Shown here piece after piece: positions 8,893-18,727 of a DNA stretch of 64,000 nucleotides. The translations under genes and the position numbers were made by a program. Within the stretch, counting starts at the first letter, position 1; every line of letters starts with the position of its first letter. Source of the DNA: Bacillus sp. RO1 (lineage in GTDB: Bacteria; Bacillota; Bacilli; Bacillales; Bacillaceae_I); the NCBI RefSeq assembly GCF_012524115.1, contig NZ_JAAZWB010000081.1, forward strand, positions 124,001 to 188,000, given 5' to 3'. Below the pieces are notes generated by a model. The model was not told where the DNA came from. It worked only from the letters and a program-made list of their open reading frames with translations, and searched no databases.

Positions 8893-9241
8893 ATGGTGAG
8901 GAGAAATGAAGGTTTAACGTTAGTAGAAATATTAGCTGTTGTGGTGATCTTAGGGATATTGGCAGGTATTGTAGTTACCTTCGGTACTTGGGCATATTAG
9001 GAAGGCTGAGGTTGAGGTATGTGATGTTAATACTTCAGAGTTAACAAAGAACTATCATCAAGAATTGGTGCTGGTAGGTAAGGAGCATAGTGATGTAGAA
9101 TTTGTTTCTTTTTTACTAGAACATGGTAATTATGTTTGTCCAGTAGGAGGAACTTATAATTATGTTGATGGGGAAGTTGATTGCAGTGAGCATGATGAAG
9201 TAGACCAAACGGAAGATGATGGAGAGGTTCCGTTTATGTAA
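8893..9241 (+). pseudogene. Frameshifted type IV prepilin-like gene
   Basis: ATG 8893 opens a frame with the prepilin signature EGLTLVEILAVVVILGILAG, then stops at TAG 8998-9000 after 35 residues. The next frame continues LGHIRKAEVEV and runs to TAA 9239-9241. Its C-terminal part contains VCPVGGTYNYVDGEVDCSEHDE, typical of short Firmicute pseudopilins. Joining the two halves needs a single indel near 8984-8990. It lies between gtaB and the aminotransferase in the exopolysaccharide locus. It could be a decayed gene or a sequencing error. Confidence 0.75.
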
Positions 9242-9517
9242 AAGAATTAGGGAGAGTATAGAAAAGACATCGTGGAGATTAGGGAGATGTGCTCTCTTGA
9301 TTGAATGGGATATATAAATAGGAAGAAACACAGAAAAGGTGGTTTATGCAGAGGATATTTCTTTTGTATTTGTTTGCTGGATTAAATAGATACTACGAGG
9401 TGACTATCAGTAGTAGATAACAATTTTGGAGGTTTAGTAGTTGGTTAGAAGGGAGATCTTCTAAATAAGTCCTAATCTACTAAAATAATAACTTATCATG
9501 GGAAGGAAGTCTAGAAG
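9242..9517. other. Gene-less stretch before the second half of the exopolysaccharide locus
   Basis: I see no convincing gene. A 24-codon frame starting at 9346 has only a weak ribosome binding site. Base use becomes more G- and T-rich here than upstream of 8.7 kb. Confidence 0.4.
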
Positions 9518-10648
9518 ATGGAGTCGACAAGAGTGAAAGAAAGAATATTCCTCTCTTCACCACATATGAGTGATGAGGGTTATGAAATGCAATATGTACA
9601 GGAAGCTTTTGATACTAACTGGATTGCACCCCTTGGTGAAAACGTTAATGGGTTTGAAAGAGAATTAGCGGAGAAGGTTGGTTCTAAAGCTGCAGCTGCA
9701 CTTTCTTCTGGAACAGCTGCTATTCATTTAGCTCTTAAAGCAGCAGGAGTTGGAGAAGGGGATATTGTTTTTTGTCCAACGCTTACTTTCTCGGCAACGG
9801 CAAATCCAATCATCTATCAAAATGCGATTCCTGTTTTTATCGATAGTGATTATGAAACATGGAATATGAGTCCGAAAGCTTTGGAAGAAGCGTTTAAGAA
9901 ATATCCTGAAGTAAAGGCAGTTATTGTCGTTCATTTATATGGCTTATCTGCTGATATGGATAAGATAATGGAAATTTGCAAGAAACATAATGTTGCGGTA
10001 ATAGAAGATGCTGCTGAGTCTTTAGGTACTTACTATAGAGGTAAGCATACAGGGACTTTTGGAGATTATGGCATCTTCTCTTTTAATGGAAATAAGATAA
10101 TAACTACTTCTGGTGGAGGGATGCTTGTTTCTAATAATGAAGAGAGAATTGCTAAGGCGAGATTTTGGGCTACTCAATCAAGAGATCAAGCAAGACATTA
10201 TCAACATAGTGAATTAGGATTTAATTATAGGATGAGTAATGTTGTTGCTGGGATTGGTAGAGGACAGCTCAAGGTTTTGGATCAGAGAGTTGCGAAGAAG
10301 AATTCTATTTTTGAGTTCTATAAAAAAGAACTTGGTGGGCTTGAGGGTATTGAATTCATGCCTAGCAATGAATGGAATGAACCGAATTATTGGTTAAGCT
10401 CGATAACATTGTCTGGTAAAGTAAGGCCTATTGATATATTTGAAGCATTGGAAACTGAAAACATCGAGTCAAGACCAGTATGGAAACCAATGCATATGCA
10501 ACCATTCTTTGAGAAATATGACTTTGTTGGTGAAGGTGATTCGGAGAAACTGTTTGAGAATGGTGTTTGTTTGCCGTCTGATACGAAGATGACGGATGAG
10601 GACTTAGAAAGAATCGTTAAAACTATTAAAGGGTTGTGGTTTAAGTAA
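9518..10648 (+). CDS. DegT/DnrJ/EryC1 PLP aminotransferase (EpsN/PglE-like)
   Basis: Predicted to transfer an amino group to the 4-keto sugar made by the CapD-like enzyme, giving UDP-4-amino-4,6-dideoxy-GlcNAc. It has 376 residues of fold-type I. The PLP-binding lysine is Lys193 in FSFNGNKIITTSGGGM, with the upstream motifs SSGTAAIHLAL and EDAAESLG. It begins with GGAAGGAAG before ATG 9518. Its stop codon overlaps the start of the next gene by one base, so the genes are translationally coupled. The order N-L-M resembles the B. subtilis eps operon. Confidence 0.92.
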   Translation: MESTRVKERIFLSSPHMSDEGYEMQYVQEAFDTNWIAPLGENVNGFERELAEKVGSKAAAALSSGTAAIHLALKAAGVGEGDIVFCPTLTFSATANPIIYQNAIPVFIDSDYETWNMSPKALEEAFKKYPEVKAVIVVHLYGLSADMDKIMEICKKHNVAVIEDAAESLGTYYRGKHTGTFGDYGIFSFNGNKIITTSGGGMLVSNNEERIAKARFWATQSRDQARHYQHSELGFNYRMSNVVAGIGRGQLKVLDQRVAKKNSIFEFYKKELGGLEGIEFMPSNEWNEPNYWLSSITLSGKVRPIDIFEALETENIESRPVWKPMHMQPFFEKYDFVGEGDSEKLFENGVCLPSDTKMTDEDLERIVKTIKGLWFK

Positions 10649-11292
10649 TGAATAACTCCAAAGATGGTATATATAGGAGATTTATAAAAAGACCGATGGA
10701 TTTCATCTTATCATTAATTGCGATTATTGTTCTTAGTCCGATACTTCTTATAGTTGCAATTCTTGTGAGAATTAAATTAGGTAGCCCTGTTCTTTTCAAG
10801 CAAAAGAGACCTGGGCTTAATGAAGAGATTTTTATGATGTATAAGTTTAGGACTATGACGGATGAAAGAAATGATAAAGGGGAGTTACTGCCAGATAGTG
10901 TTAGGCTAACAAAGTTTGGTAGGTTATTACGTTCTACATCACTTGATGAACTACCGGAGCTTTTTAATATTTTGAAGGGTGATATGTCTATTATTGGCCC
11001 TAGACCATTATTGGTGCAGTATTTACCGTTATATAACAATCATCAAAAACGACGTCATGAAGTCAGACCTGGGCTATCAGGTTTGGCGCAGGTTAGTGGT
11101 AGAAATGCGATTAGTTGGGAAGATAAATTTAATCTCGATGTCGAGTATGTGGACAATGTAAGATTCATTGAAGATTGGAAGATAATTTTTTTAACCATAA
11201 AAAAGGTTTTTGTCAGAGAGGGAATTAATTCAGAAACTGCTGCTACGATTCAGCCCTTTAAGGGAAACAAAAAGGAAAGAATGGAAATATGA
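10648..11292 (+). CDS. Initiating phosphoglycosyl transferase (EpsL/PglC-like)
   Basis: A monotopic membrane enzyme expected to move a sugar-1-phosphate, here probably diacetylbacillosamine, to undecaprenyl phosphate and so start each repeat unit. 214 residues: an N-terminal reentrant membrane helix (about 17-38), the motif MYKFRTM, and the catalytic Asp100-Glu101 pair in SLDELPELFNILKGDMS followed by GPRP. It overlaps its neighbours on both sides (ATG inside the upstream stop; the next gene starts four bases before its end). Confidence 0.93.
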   Translation: MNNSKDGIYRRFIKRPMDFILSLIAIIVLSPILLIVAILVRIKLGSPVLFKQKRPGLNEEIFMMYKFRTMTDERNDKGELLPDSVRLTKFGRLLRSTSLDELPELFNILKGDMSIIGPRPLLVQYLPLYNNHQKRRHEVRPGLSGLAQVSGRNAISWEDKFNLDVEYVDNVRFIEDWKIIFLTIKKVFVREGINSETAATIQPFKGNKKERMEI

Positions 11293-11912
11293 AAAACAAA
11301 CTTTTAATAATTGGTGCTAGCGGCCACGGGAAAGTTGTTGCAGACATTGCATTGAAAATGAATAAATGGCAGAACGTTAAATTTTTAGATGATGACAAAA
11401 GCATTAAATCGTCTATGGGTTTAAAGGTCATTGGGACTTCAGACGATGTTTTTACGCATATAGATGAGTACGATATATTTGTTGGTATTGGTAATAATGC
11501 TACGAGACAGAAAATTCATGAGATGCTTGAAACATTTGGGGCTAGTATTCCAGTATTAATTCACCCGGATGCGGTAATCGGAAATCAAGTCGAGATAGGG
11601 AATGGGACAGCTGTAATGGCAGGAGCAGTAGTTAACTGTTGTTCTAAAATAGGAAAAAGTTGCATTATTAATACCAGCTCTACAATTGACCATGATAATA
11701 ATATTGAAGATTTTGTTCATATCTCACCTGGAGCACATTTAGCAGGTGCTGTCAAAGTTGGAAAAGGGTCTTGGTTAGGTATCGGCAGTTTAGTTAGTAA
11801 TAATATAAACATCACTAACGGATGCAAAGTAGGTGCTGGTTCGGTTGTGGTTAAGGACATAGATGAGCCTGGTGTCTATGTCGGAGTACCAGCAAAAAAG
11901 TTAGACTACTAA
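11289..11912 (+). CDS. Sugar O/N-acetyltransferase (EpsM/PglD/NeuD family)
   Basis: Predicted to acetylate the 4-amino sugar with acetyl-CoA to give UDP-N,N'-diacetylbacillosamine. The 207 residues have an N-terminal Rossmann-like part (LLIIGASGHGKVV) followed by a left-handed beta-helix of hexapeptide repeats. The active-site histidine is likely His135 in SSTIDHDNNIEDFVHISP. The gene overlaps the transferase gene by four bases. With the dehydratase, aminotransferase and transferase it completes the bacillosamine set. Confidence 0.9.
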   Translation: MKNKLLIIGASGHGKVVADIALKMNKWQNVKFLDDDKSIKSSMGLKVIGTSDDVFTHIDEYDIFVGIGNNATRQKIHEMLETFGASIPVLIHPDAVIGNQVEIGNGTAVMAGAVVNCCSKIGKSCIINTSSTIDHDNNIEDFVHISPGAHLAGAVKVGKGSWLGIGSLVSNNINITNGCKVGAGSVVVKDIDEPGVYVGVPAKKLDY

Positions 11913-11932
11913 AAGTATAAGGGAGAAATCAA

Positions 11933-13099
11933 ATGGAATTATTATATAAAATTTTATTTTATATAAGTGGATTTATTATAGTATGGGCAATGGTTGGTTA
12001 TCCAGTATCGTTGAAGTTTATTGGGAAATTATTAAAGAATCGAAGGCTTAATAAAGATTATAATCATCAACCTACAGTAACTGTAATGGTAGTTGCCCAC
12101 AATGAAGAAAAAGTAATACTAGAAAAGTTAAATAACATTATAGAGTTAGACTATCCTCGAGATAAAATTGAATTCTTAATTGCTTCAGATAATAGTACTG
12201 ATAAAACAAATAATATCGTAAAGCAATTTATAAAAGAACATCAAAACCTGAATATACGACTTTATGAGGTTAAAGCAAGAAAAGGAAAAACAAATGCTCA
12301 GAATGAAGCGCAAAAAACGGTAACAACTGAGTATTTAGTCATGACTGATGCTAATTCAATAATGGATAAAGACTCTGTTAAAGAACTTATGTCCTCTTTT
12401 ACTTCAGATGATATTGCTTACGTATCAGGAAGATTATCTATCGTAAATCATGCATCTAGTGATGTGAGTAATGCTGAAGCAAGTTATTGGGATAGTGATC
12501 TAGCTACCCGTGAGATTGAAGGTAGAATACAGTCAATAACTGCGGGTAATGGGGCTTTATATGCTTGTAGGACGAGGGATTACTATGACTTTGATCCAAT
12601 TCAATGTCATGATAGTGCAATGCCACCGTTATATGCACTCCAAGGTAAAAGGGCAATTGCAAATCATGATGCTATCGCTTATGAGAAAGCTGGAGAAGTT
12701 ATAGAGGATGAATTCGGGCGTAAAGTAAGGATGAACCGTATTATTCTTAAACATATATTACCTGATTTGAGAATACTAAACATATTTAAGTATAAATGGT
12801 TTTCATATTTTTATTTTGGGCACAGAACATGTAGATATTTATTATGGATTTCTCATTTATTAGTATTTATAACTAATGCTTTACTAATACAAGCGTCCTT
12901 GCTTTATATTATAACTTTTGCAGGTCAGGTGCTGTTTTATCTTTTGGCACTAGTAAGAGCAATTACAAAATCGAATAATAAGTATTTGACTTTAGTTTAT
13001 TACTACTGTGTAACCGTACTTGCGCAATGGGTAGGAGTCTATAATATATTGACTGGAAAGGCAAAGCCGTTTTGGGAGAAGGCAGAATCTACAAGATAA
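11933..13099 (+). CDS. Membrane-bound family 2 glycosyltransferase
   Basis: 388 residues with an N-terminal membrane helix (about 5-27), a GT-A catalytic domain and two or three C-terminal helices (about 290-370). The GT-A domain includes TVMVVAHNEEKVI, the nucleotide-binding ASDNSTDKT and the MTDANSIMD metal-site region. This layout is that of processive or chain-extending transferases. Within the locus it probably adds one sugar to the lipid-linked repeat unit; donor and linkage cannot be read from the sequence. GGGAGAAATCAA precedes the start. Confidence 0.85.
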   Translation: MELLYKILFYISGFIIVWAMVGYPVSLKFIGKLLKNRRLNKDYNHQPTVTVMVVAHNEEKVILEKLNNIIELDYPRDKIEFLIASDNSTDKTNNIVKQFIKEHQNLNIRLYEVKARKGKTNAQNEAQKTVTTEYLVMTDANSIMDKDSVKELMSSFTSDDIAYVSGRLSIVNHASSDVSNAEASYWDSDLATREIEGRIQSITAGNGALYACRTRDYYDFDPIQCHDSAMPPLYALQGKRAIANHDAIAYEKAGEVIEDEFGRKVRMNRIILKHILPDLRILNIFKYKWFSYFYFGHRTCRYLLWISHLLVFITNALLIQASLLYIITFAGQVLFYLLALVRAITKSNNKYLTLVYYYCVTVLAQWVGVYNILTGKAKPFWEKAESTR

Positions 13100-13109
13100 G
13101 GAGTAAAAG

Positions 13110-14387
13110 ATGAGCAGTACACTTGGAATTTTACAGCTGGTTTTAATCGTATTAATCATATTATATGAATACAAGATGAAATCAATTTTGATTTTCTTAT
13201 GGGGGGCACTTCTTATTTTATTCGGAGTACCTCATTTTCTTGAAGTTTTATTTCGTTCAAGTGGTTATACTATTCAAACACTAAATACTGCTTCCTTATT
13301 CGTTATACTCTTCAATTTTTTATATATAATAACCAGGTCAATCTTATCAAAAAACCAGAATATTGAATTAGTAGAAGATGAGTACAAAAATAAGGGTGGA
13401 AATAGAAAACTAGTTCAACTTCTATTCGGTACATTTATTGTTAGTGTATTAATCTTATATATATCAAACTATATATTTTTCGGCAAGGTTTTTGGTGTTT
13501 CCTGGGGAGAATACATCAATGTAAATAGAGAATTAGGATTATTAAATCCTTTTAAAATCTCCTTATATTTGTTTTTTGCAACTGCAGGTGTTGGCTTGAT
13601 TTTTTATGAAAATTCTAAAAAGATGTATCTTTTAGTTTTAGGAATTATCCTAACATACTCCTTAACTACTGGTAATAGAATAACTATCTTACCCTTACTA
13701 ATATCTAGCATATATCCCTTCTTATATAACAAAAAAGTGAAATTAACTTCTGTTTTTTATTTAGCAATATTTGGGATGTTAACGGTGTATATAGTATATT
13801 TCTTAAGACTTATTAGAATATATGGTGGTTTTGGGGATATGTTAGAAATGAGGTCGTTGGGTGAGTTGAATTCAGAAGTAATGTCTATGCTTTTATCGGG
13901 TGATGGGGAACTGTCTTTGAAAAATGCATTCTATTTTTTCATAGAGCATAATAATAACTTTCCAAATTTCCTAGAAGGTCATACTTATTTAAGAATTCTA
14001 TTAATGCCTTTTCCTACTAGTTATACTTTTGGACTAAAACCTCCAGATTTTACAATAAGTATGGGTAGTGCGTATATATCTAATTTTAATAACAATTCTT
14101 ATTCAATGCACCCAACCCTCTATGGAGATTTATTCGGAAACTTTGGAATGGTAGGTTTAACTACCTCTATTATCTTAGTAATAATACTGACCTTTTTTAA
14201 CAAATGGCTCACTAAAATCAAATCTAGTAACAGTACATTTTATTTTCCTGTATTTGTATTGGCGGGTACTATGCTAGTGATTATAGGAAGAGGTTCAGTA
14301 TACAATGGTGTTTTTTACTTCGCTATTGGATATATTATCATAAAAATATTAAGTATCATTACAAAATTTAAGTTGAAAAGGTATTAA
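13110..14387 (+). CDS. Wzy-type polysaccharide polymerase
   Basis: A very hydrophobic protein of 425 residues with about ten to twelve predicted membrane helices and a larger outer loop (about 245-330). It has no similarity I can name residue by residue. Its topology, A/T-rich composition and place directly before the flippase gene are those of a Wzy-like repeat-unit polymerase (oligosaccharide repeat unit polymerase family). Start ATG 13110 has AAGGAG before it. The flippase gene follows after two bases. Confidence 0.78.
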   Translation: MSSTLGILQLVLIVLIILYEYKMKSILIFLWGALLILFGVPHFLEVLFRSSGYTIQTLNTASLFVILFNFLYIITRSILSKNQNIELVEDEYKNKGGNRKLVQLLFGTFIVSVLILYISNYIFFGKVFGVSWGEYINVNRELGLLNPFKISLYLFFATAGVGLIFYENSKKMYLLVLGIILTYSLTTGNRITILPLLISSIYPFLYNKKVKLTSVFYLAIFGMLTVYIVYFLRLIRIYGGFGDMLEMRSLGELNSEVMSMLLSGDGELSLKNAFYFFIEHNNNFPNFLEGHTYLRILLMPFPTSYTFGLKPPDFTISMGSAYISNFNNNSYSMHPTLYGDLFGNFGMVGLTTSIILVIILTFFNKWLTKIKSSNSTFYFPVFVLAGTMLVIIGRGSVYNGVFYFAIGYIIIKILSIITKFKLKRY

Positions 14388-14389
14388 AT

Positions 14390-15754
14390 ATGCTGGATTT
14401 TTTAAAAAAACTTTTTTCATTCTCTATTGGTAGTTTCGGAGCAGGCATTATAGCATTCATAAGTATTCCATTTTTAACCAGGGTGATGACCCCCGAAGAA
14501 TATGGAAGGGGTATGCTTTTTATTTCTATCGCGATGGTTTTTAGTAATATTTCAATCATGGGGTTAGATCAATCCTATGCTAGGTTTTACGATAAAGTGA
14601 ATCCTAAAATTTTACTAAAAAAAATCAGTATACTAACTATACTATCAATAATTACATTTGGTTTAATAATATTAATTAATAAAGATTCAATTAATCATTA
14701 CTTTAAAGGTGAATATCAATATGCATATTTATTAATTTTTTTCCTGTTTGCCCAAAATATATTCAGGTATATTTTGGTTATTGTAAGGATGGAACAAAAA
14801 GGTTATATGTTTTCCTTACTATATATTGGCCAAAGGTTTACTGAACTAACACTGATAGTAATGTTTATATCTTTATTTTCTGCGGTGCATTTGTATCTAA
14901 TTTATAGTTCAATTATAGGATTTTTTATTCCATCTATATTGGGTTTAATTTTTTTATTTCGATTAATTAACACACAAAGTAAATTTGTTGAGTTGGAAAA
15001 TTCTGTAAAAATTGGATCCCTTCTAAAATTTGGAGTACCTTTAATGGTGTCAACTGTACTAATAACTATTGTACTAAATATTGATAAAATGTTATTAAGT
15101 TTATTTATTACAGATCATGAGTTAGGTATATATACTTCTGCCTTACAAATTGCATTATCACTAAATATTATTCAATCTGCGTTTAATTCCTTTTGGGTAC
15201 CCTATGCTTATTCTGTTTACCAAACAGACGGTTATAAAGATAAGTTCAACTCAATTAATAATTTATTAACTGTATTTATGGTCATAGTTGCGATTGTGTT
15301 AATAAATTTCAAAGAGGCTTTTTCGGTGTTGTTAGGGGAGAATTTTGAAGAATCAACCTCTCTTATTCCAATGTTAGTTTTAATGCCTGTATTTTATACT
15401 TTATCTGAAACCGTATCTATAGGCATAAATCTATGTAAAAAAAGCTATATTCACTTTAGAATCTCCTTTTCTATACTGATTTTTCAATTGTTTTTATTAC
15501 TTATACTGATTAACAATTTAAATTCTATAGGAGCCTCAATTGGTGTTGGTACTACTTTTTTATTTCTATATATATTGCGCTTGTTTATAGGACAAAATTA
15601 TTTGCGGTTTATCAAGAAATCAAAAATATTAATAGCTATAGTAATAAATTTATACTTTTATGCTTTATTTGTAACGTTTTTTGATATTATCCAGCTCTCA
15701 ACACTACTTGTAGTACTTCAATTCCTGCTACTGTTCAAATTGATTAGACAATAA
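14390..15754 (+). CDS. Wzx-type oligosaccharide flippase
   Basis: 454 residues with about 12-14 membrane helices and the polysaccharide biosynthesis/MATE-like opening (FSIGSFGAGIIAFISIPFLT), with RVMTPEEYG following. It would move the lipid-linked repeat unit to the outer face of the membrane for polymerisation by the upstream Wzy-like protein. It begins three bases after the wzy stop. Confidence 0.9.
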   Translation: MLDFLKKLFSFSIGSFGAGIIAFISIPFLTRVMTPEEYGRGMLFISIAMVFSNISIMGLDQSYARFYDKVNPKILLKKISILTILSIITFGLIILINKDSINHYFKGEYQYAYLLIFFLFAQNIFRYILVIVRMEQKGYMFSLLYIGQRFTELTLIVMFISLFSAVHLYLIYSSIIGFFIPSILGLIFLFRLINTQSKFVELENSVKIGSLLKFGVPLMVSTVLITIVLNIDKMLLSLFITDHELGIYTSALQIALSLNIIQSAFNSFWVPYAYSVYQTDGYKDKFNSINNLLTVFMVIVAIVLINFKEAFSVLLGENFEESTSLIPMLVLMPVFYTLSETVSIGINLCKKSYIHFRISFSILIFQLFLLLILINNLNSIGASIGVGTTFLFLYILRLFIGQNYLRFIKKSKILIAIVINLYFYALFVTFFDIIQLSTLLVVLQFLLLFKLIRQ

Positions 15755-15807
15755 TATTGGGAGTTTAGTTTGGTGTATGACTATCTGTAACAATCAAGGT
15801 TAAAGAG

Positions 15808-16911
15808 GTGAGGGTAATTAATATTTTAGTACTGAGTGAAGATTATCCAAGTTTAAATAATAAGTACGCTATGTCTTATGTTCACAGTCGAAATCTAATT
15901 TATAAAAAGCATTTTAATGTAAGTGTTCTAAGTTTCAAATCAAAAGTTAATTATTCTTATGAAGGAATAAATGTAATGTCTTTAAATGATTTTGAGAAAT
16001 CTGAAAAAGATTATCATCTATTAATTTCTCATGCTCCTAATGTGAAAAATCATGTAAAATTCATTAATAAAAACTCTAAGTTGTTCAGAAAAATTATTTT
16101 TGTAATTCATGGGCATGAAGTATTACCATTAAATAATTATTATCCAGAAAACTATAAATATAACAGAAGTTTCTTCAAGAAAAGCATGCAATCAATTTAT
16201 GATAAATATAAACTAAGAACTCTTTCTAAGCTATTTAATAACCTTTTTGAACAAAACAAAGTTAAATTTTTCTTTGTAAGCTCTTGGATGAAGGAACACT
16301 TCCTTAAAAATATTGAAACATACCAGGATAAGGTAGAAAACAATTCAGAAATAATATTTAATGCTGCTAATGAAGCTTTTATAAGTGAAAAATACCAATT
16401 TGATGAAAACAATTACTTAGCTGACTTTGTTTCTATAAGGCCATTAGATCAACCTAAATACGGTATCGACCTAATTGTAAAATTTGCAGAAAGCAATTCT
16501 AATTATACTTTTCATATTTACGGAGAAGGTAGTTATTTTGATTATCACGCAATTCCTGACAATGTGAAAGTAATTAAAAGTTTCATTGAGCAAAAAGATA
16601 TTCCTGCTCTATTAAACAAATATAAATGCGCTTTAATGCCAACAAGATTGGATTCTCAAGGTGTTATGGTATGTGAAATAGCCACTTATGGAATGCCTTG
16701 TATAACCTCTGATATACCAATTTGTAGAGAAATGTTAAATGAATTCCCGAATGTTGTTTTTATTCCTAATTCCCAATTCGGATATGATAATAACTATAAT
16801 TCTGTTTTAGAGCTACATAATATTAAAAACTTACCAGATAAGTTTCATAATAATAATACAGTTAATAAAGAAATAGAAAAAATTAAGAACATTATTAATA
16901 GTGAAGCATGA
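15808..16911 (+). CDS. Glycosyltransferase, GT-B fold (family 4-like)
   Basis: 367 residues. The N-terminal part has LVLSEDYPSLNN and an HGHEVLP motif. The C-terminal half has the GT4 pattern: FHIYGEGSYFDY, then ALLNKYKCALMPTRLDSQGV with the acidic CEIATYGMPCITSDIP. It lacks a signal peptide and is likely a peripheral cytoplasmic transferase of the repeat unit. Start GTG 15808 is uncertain, since AAGG lies eight bases upstream but AGAGG overlaps the codon. The gene is strongly A/T-rich, like its neighbours. Confidence 0.82.
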   Translation: MRVINILVLSEDYPSLNNKYAMSYVHSRNLIYKKHFNVSVLSFKSKVNYSYEGINVMSLNDFEKSEKDYHLLISHAPNVKNHVKFINKNSKLFRKIIFVIHGHEVLPLNNYYPENYKYNRSFFKKSMQSIYDKYKLRTLSKLFNNLFEQNKVKFFFVSSWMKEHFLKNIETYQDKVENNSEIIFNAANEAFISEKYQFDENNYLADFVSIRPLDQPKYGIDLIVKFAESNSNYTFHIYGEGSYFDYHAIPDNVKVIKSFIEQKDIPALLNKYKCALMPTRLDSQGVMVCEIATYGMPCITSDIPICREMLNEFPNVVFIPNSQFGYDNNYNSVLELHNIKNLPDKFHNNNTVNKEIEKIKNIINSEA

Positions 16912-16979
16912 TCAATACTAGTCATGTTTATTACCACTAAATCTAATATCGAATCAGTTCTTGCAAAGAGGTTAATTCA

Positions 16980-17474
16980 ATGAAAATATTCTCAATAAAA
17001 TTTTTAAAAGAAAAATGGAAAATTTCTGGTTATGGAATTTTGAGCATCGGTATTTATAGATTGGGTAATTATATTTATAGTAATCTTCGCTACCCATTGG
17101 TTTATCCTATATTAATTAGCTTTTATAAATTATTAGATTTATTGATTGTTCAGGGTTTTAATAACTCAGAAATACATTATCCAACCAAAATCGGGGAGAA
17201 CCTTAAACTGCCGCACGGTGGGAAAGGTGTTATTATTAGCTCTAAAGCTATCATTGGAAATAATGTAACGATATATCATCAAGTTACAATTGGCACTATA
17301 AAAGATAATGGAGAAGCTCCTAGAATAGAAGATAACGTTTTTATAGGAGCTGGAGCAAAGATATTGGGTGCAATAGTTATAGGAGAAGGTGCTAAAATTG
17401 GTGCAAATGCAGTTGTGACCAACGATGTACCTGCAAATAGAACCGCTGTGGGGATACCTGCAAAGGTGAAGTGA
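16980..17474 (+). CDS. Serine acetyltransferase-like hexapeptide acetyltransferase
   Basis: 164 residues with the CysE-type left-handed beta-helix: LPHGGKGVIISSKAIIGNN, YHQVTIGT and GAGAKILGAIVIGEGAKIGA. The His of the LPHG motif and that of YHQVTIG are the likely catalytic residues. It lacks the N-terminal domain of true CysE enzymes, and its position in a polysaccharide locus suggests that it acetylates a sugar rather than serine. An AGAGG site precedes ATG 16980. Confidence 0.82.
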   Translation: MKIFSIKFLKEKWKISGYGILSIGIYRLGNYIYSNLRYPLVYPILISFYKLLDLLIVQGFNNSEIHYPTKIGENLKLPHGGKGVIISSKAIIGNNVTIYHQVTIGTIKDNGEAPRIEDNVFIGAGAKILGAIVIGEGAKIGANAVVTNDVPANRTAVGIPAKVK

Positions 17475-17511
17475 TCAAAAATTATAATTATTTATTTAGG
17501 AAGTGTTACTT

Positions 17512-18678
17512 TTGAATATTACAATTGCTGGTATCGGTTATGTAGGGTTATCTAATGCAATTTTGTTAGCTCAACACAATGAGGTTGTTGCAATAGATAT
17601 TTTGCAAGAAAAAGTAGATATGATAAATAATAAAAAGTCTCCAATAATAGATAATGAGATTGAAGAATTCTTAGCAACAAAAAATCTGAACTTAACTGCA
17701 ACAACGGACAATTATAAAGCATTTAAGGATGCTGAATATGTAATTATCTCTACACCTACCAATTATGATCCGGAAAGAAATTACTTTAATACTAGAACTG
17801 TGGAGGCTGTTATCGCTAACGTATTGTCTATCAACCCAGATGCAGTGATGGTAATTAAATCTACAGTTCCAGTAGGTTATACAGAAGCAGTTCGAGAAAA
17901 GTTTGAGACAGAAAATATTATTTTTTCACCAGAGTTTTTAAGAGAAGGTAACGCATTATATGATAACTTGTATCCTTCAAGAATTGTTGTTGGTGAACAG
18001 TCTGAAAGAGCCAAAGTATTTGCTGATTTGTTAGTAGAGGGAGCAGTTAAAGAAAATATTGACGTGTTATATACGAATTCAACAGAAGCTGAAGCTATTA
18101 AATTATTTGCAAATACTTATCTAGCAATGAGAGTTTCATTCTTTAATGAGCTAGATTCTTATGCAGAAATTAGAGGTTTAAATACCAAACAAATTATAGA
18201 TGGTGTTGGTCTAGATCCACGAATAGGTAATCATTATAATAATCCTTCTTTTGGTTACGGAGGCTACTGTCTCCCTAAAGATACGAAGCAATTACTAGCA
18301 AACTATGAGGACGTACCAAATAATATTATGGCAGCAATAGTAGATGCAAATAGAACAAGAAAAGATCACATTGCTGATATGATTATTAAGAGAAGTCCTA
18401 AGGTTGTTGGAATCTATCGACTCACAATGAAAATGGATTCAGATAATTTTAGACAATCTGCTATTCAAGGAGTTATGAAACGTATAAAAGCAAAGGGAAT
18501 TGAAGTCGTTGTGTATGAGCCAGCGCTGCAAGAGGATAAATTCTATAATTCTAGAGTAATTAATGACTTCGAAGAATTTAAGAAAGTATCAGATGTAATT
18601 GTTGCGAATCGATTATCTGATGATTTACGTGAAGTAGAGGATAAGGTATATACTAGGGATTTATTTAGTAGGGATTAG
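17512..18678 (+). CDS. ugd: UDP-glucose 6-dehydrogenase (first copy)
   Basis: Oxidises UDP-glucose to UDP-glucuronate with two NAD. I chose TTG 17512, giving [15 protein letters not shown], because AGGAAG sits eight bases before it; the upstream GTG overlaps that site. The 388 residues match short bacterial Ugd. The NAD-binding GIGYVG is at the N terminus, STPTNYD and SPEFLREG follow, and the catalytic Cys lies in [14 protein letters not shown]. The paralogue at 36.9 kb is closely similar. Supplied by GtaB and possibly regulated by the BY-kinase. Confidence 0.93.
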   Translation: MNITIAGIGYVGLSNAILLAQHNEVVAIDILQEKVDMINNKKSPIIDNEIEEFLATKNLNLTATTDNYKAFKDAEYVIISTPTNYDPERNYFNTRTVEAVIANVLSINPDAVMVIKSTVPVGYTEAVREKFETENIIFSPEFLREGNALYDNLYPSRIVVGEQSERAKVFADLLVEGAVKENIDVLYTNSTEAEAIKLFANTYLAMRVSFFNELDSYAEIRGLNTKQIIDGVGLDPRIGNHYNNPSFGYGGYCLPKDTKQLLANYEDVPNNIMAAIVDANRTRKDHIADMIIKRSPKVVGIYRLTMKMDSDNFRQSAIQGVMKRIKAKGIEVVVYEPALQEDKFYNSRVINDFEEFKKVSDVIVANRLSDDLREVEDKVYTRDLFSRD

Positions 18679-18727
18679 TAGTTTGCTAGCCGATTTGTTT
18701 GTGAGTGAATAATAAAGGAAAAGTTGG

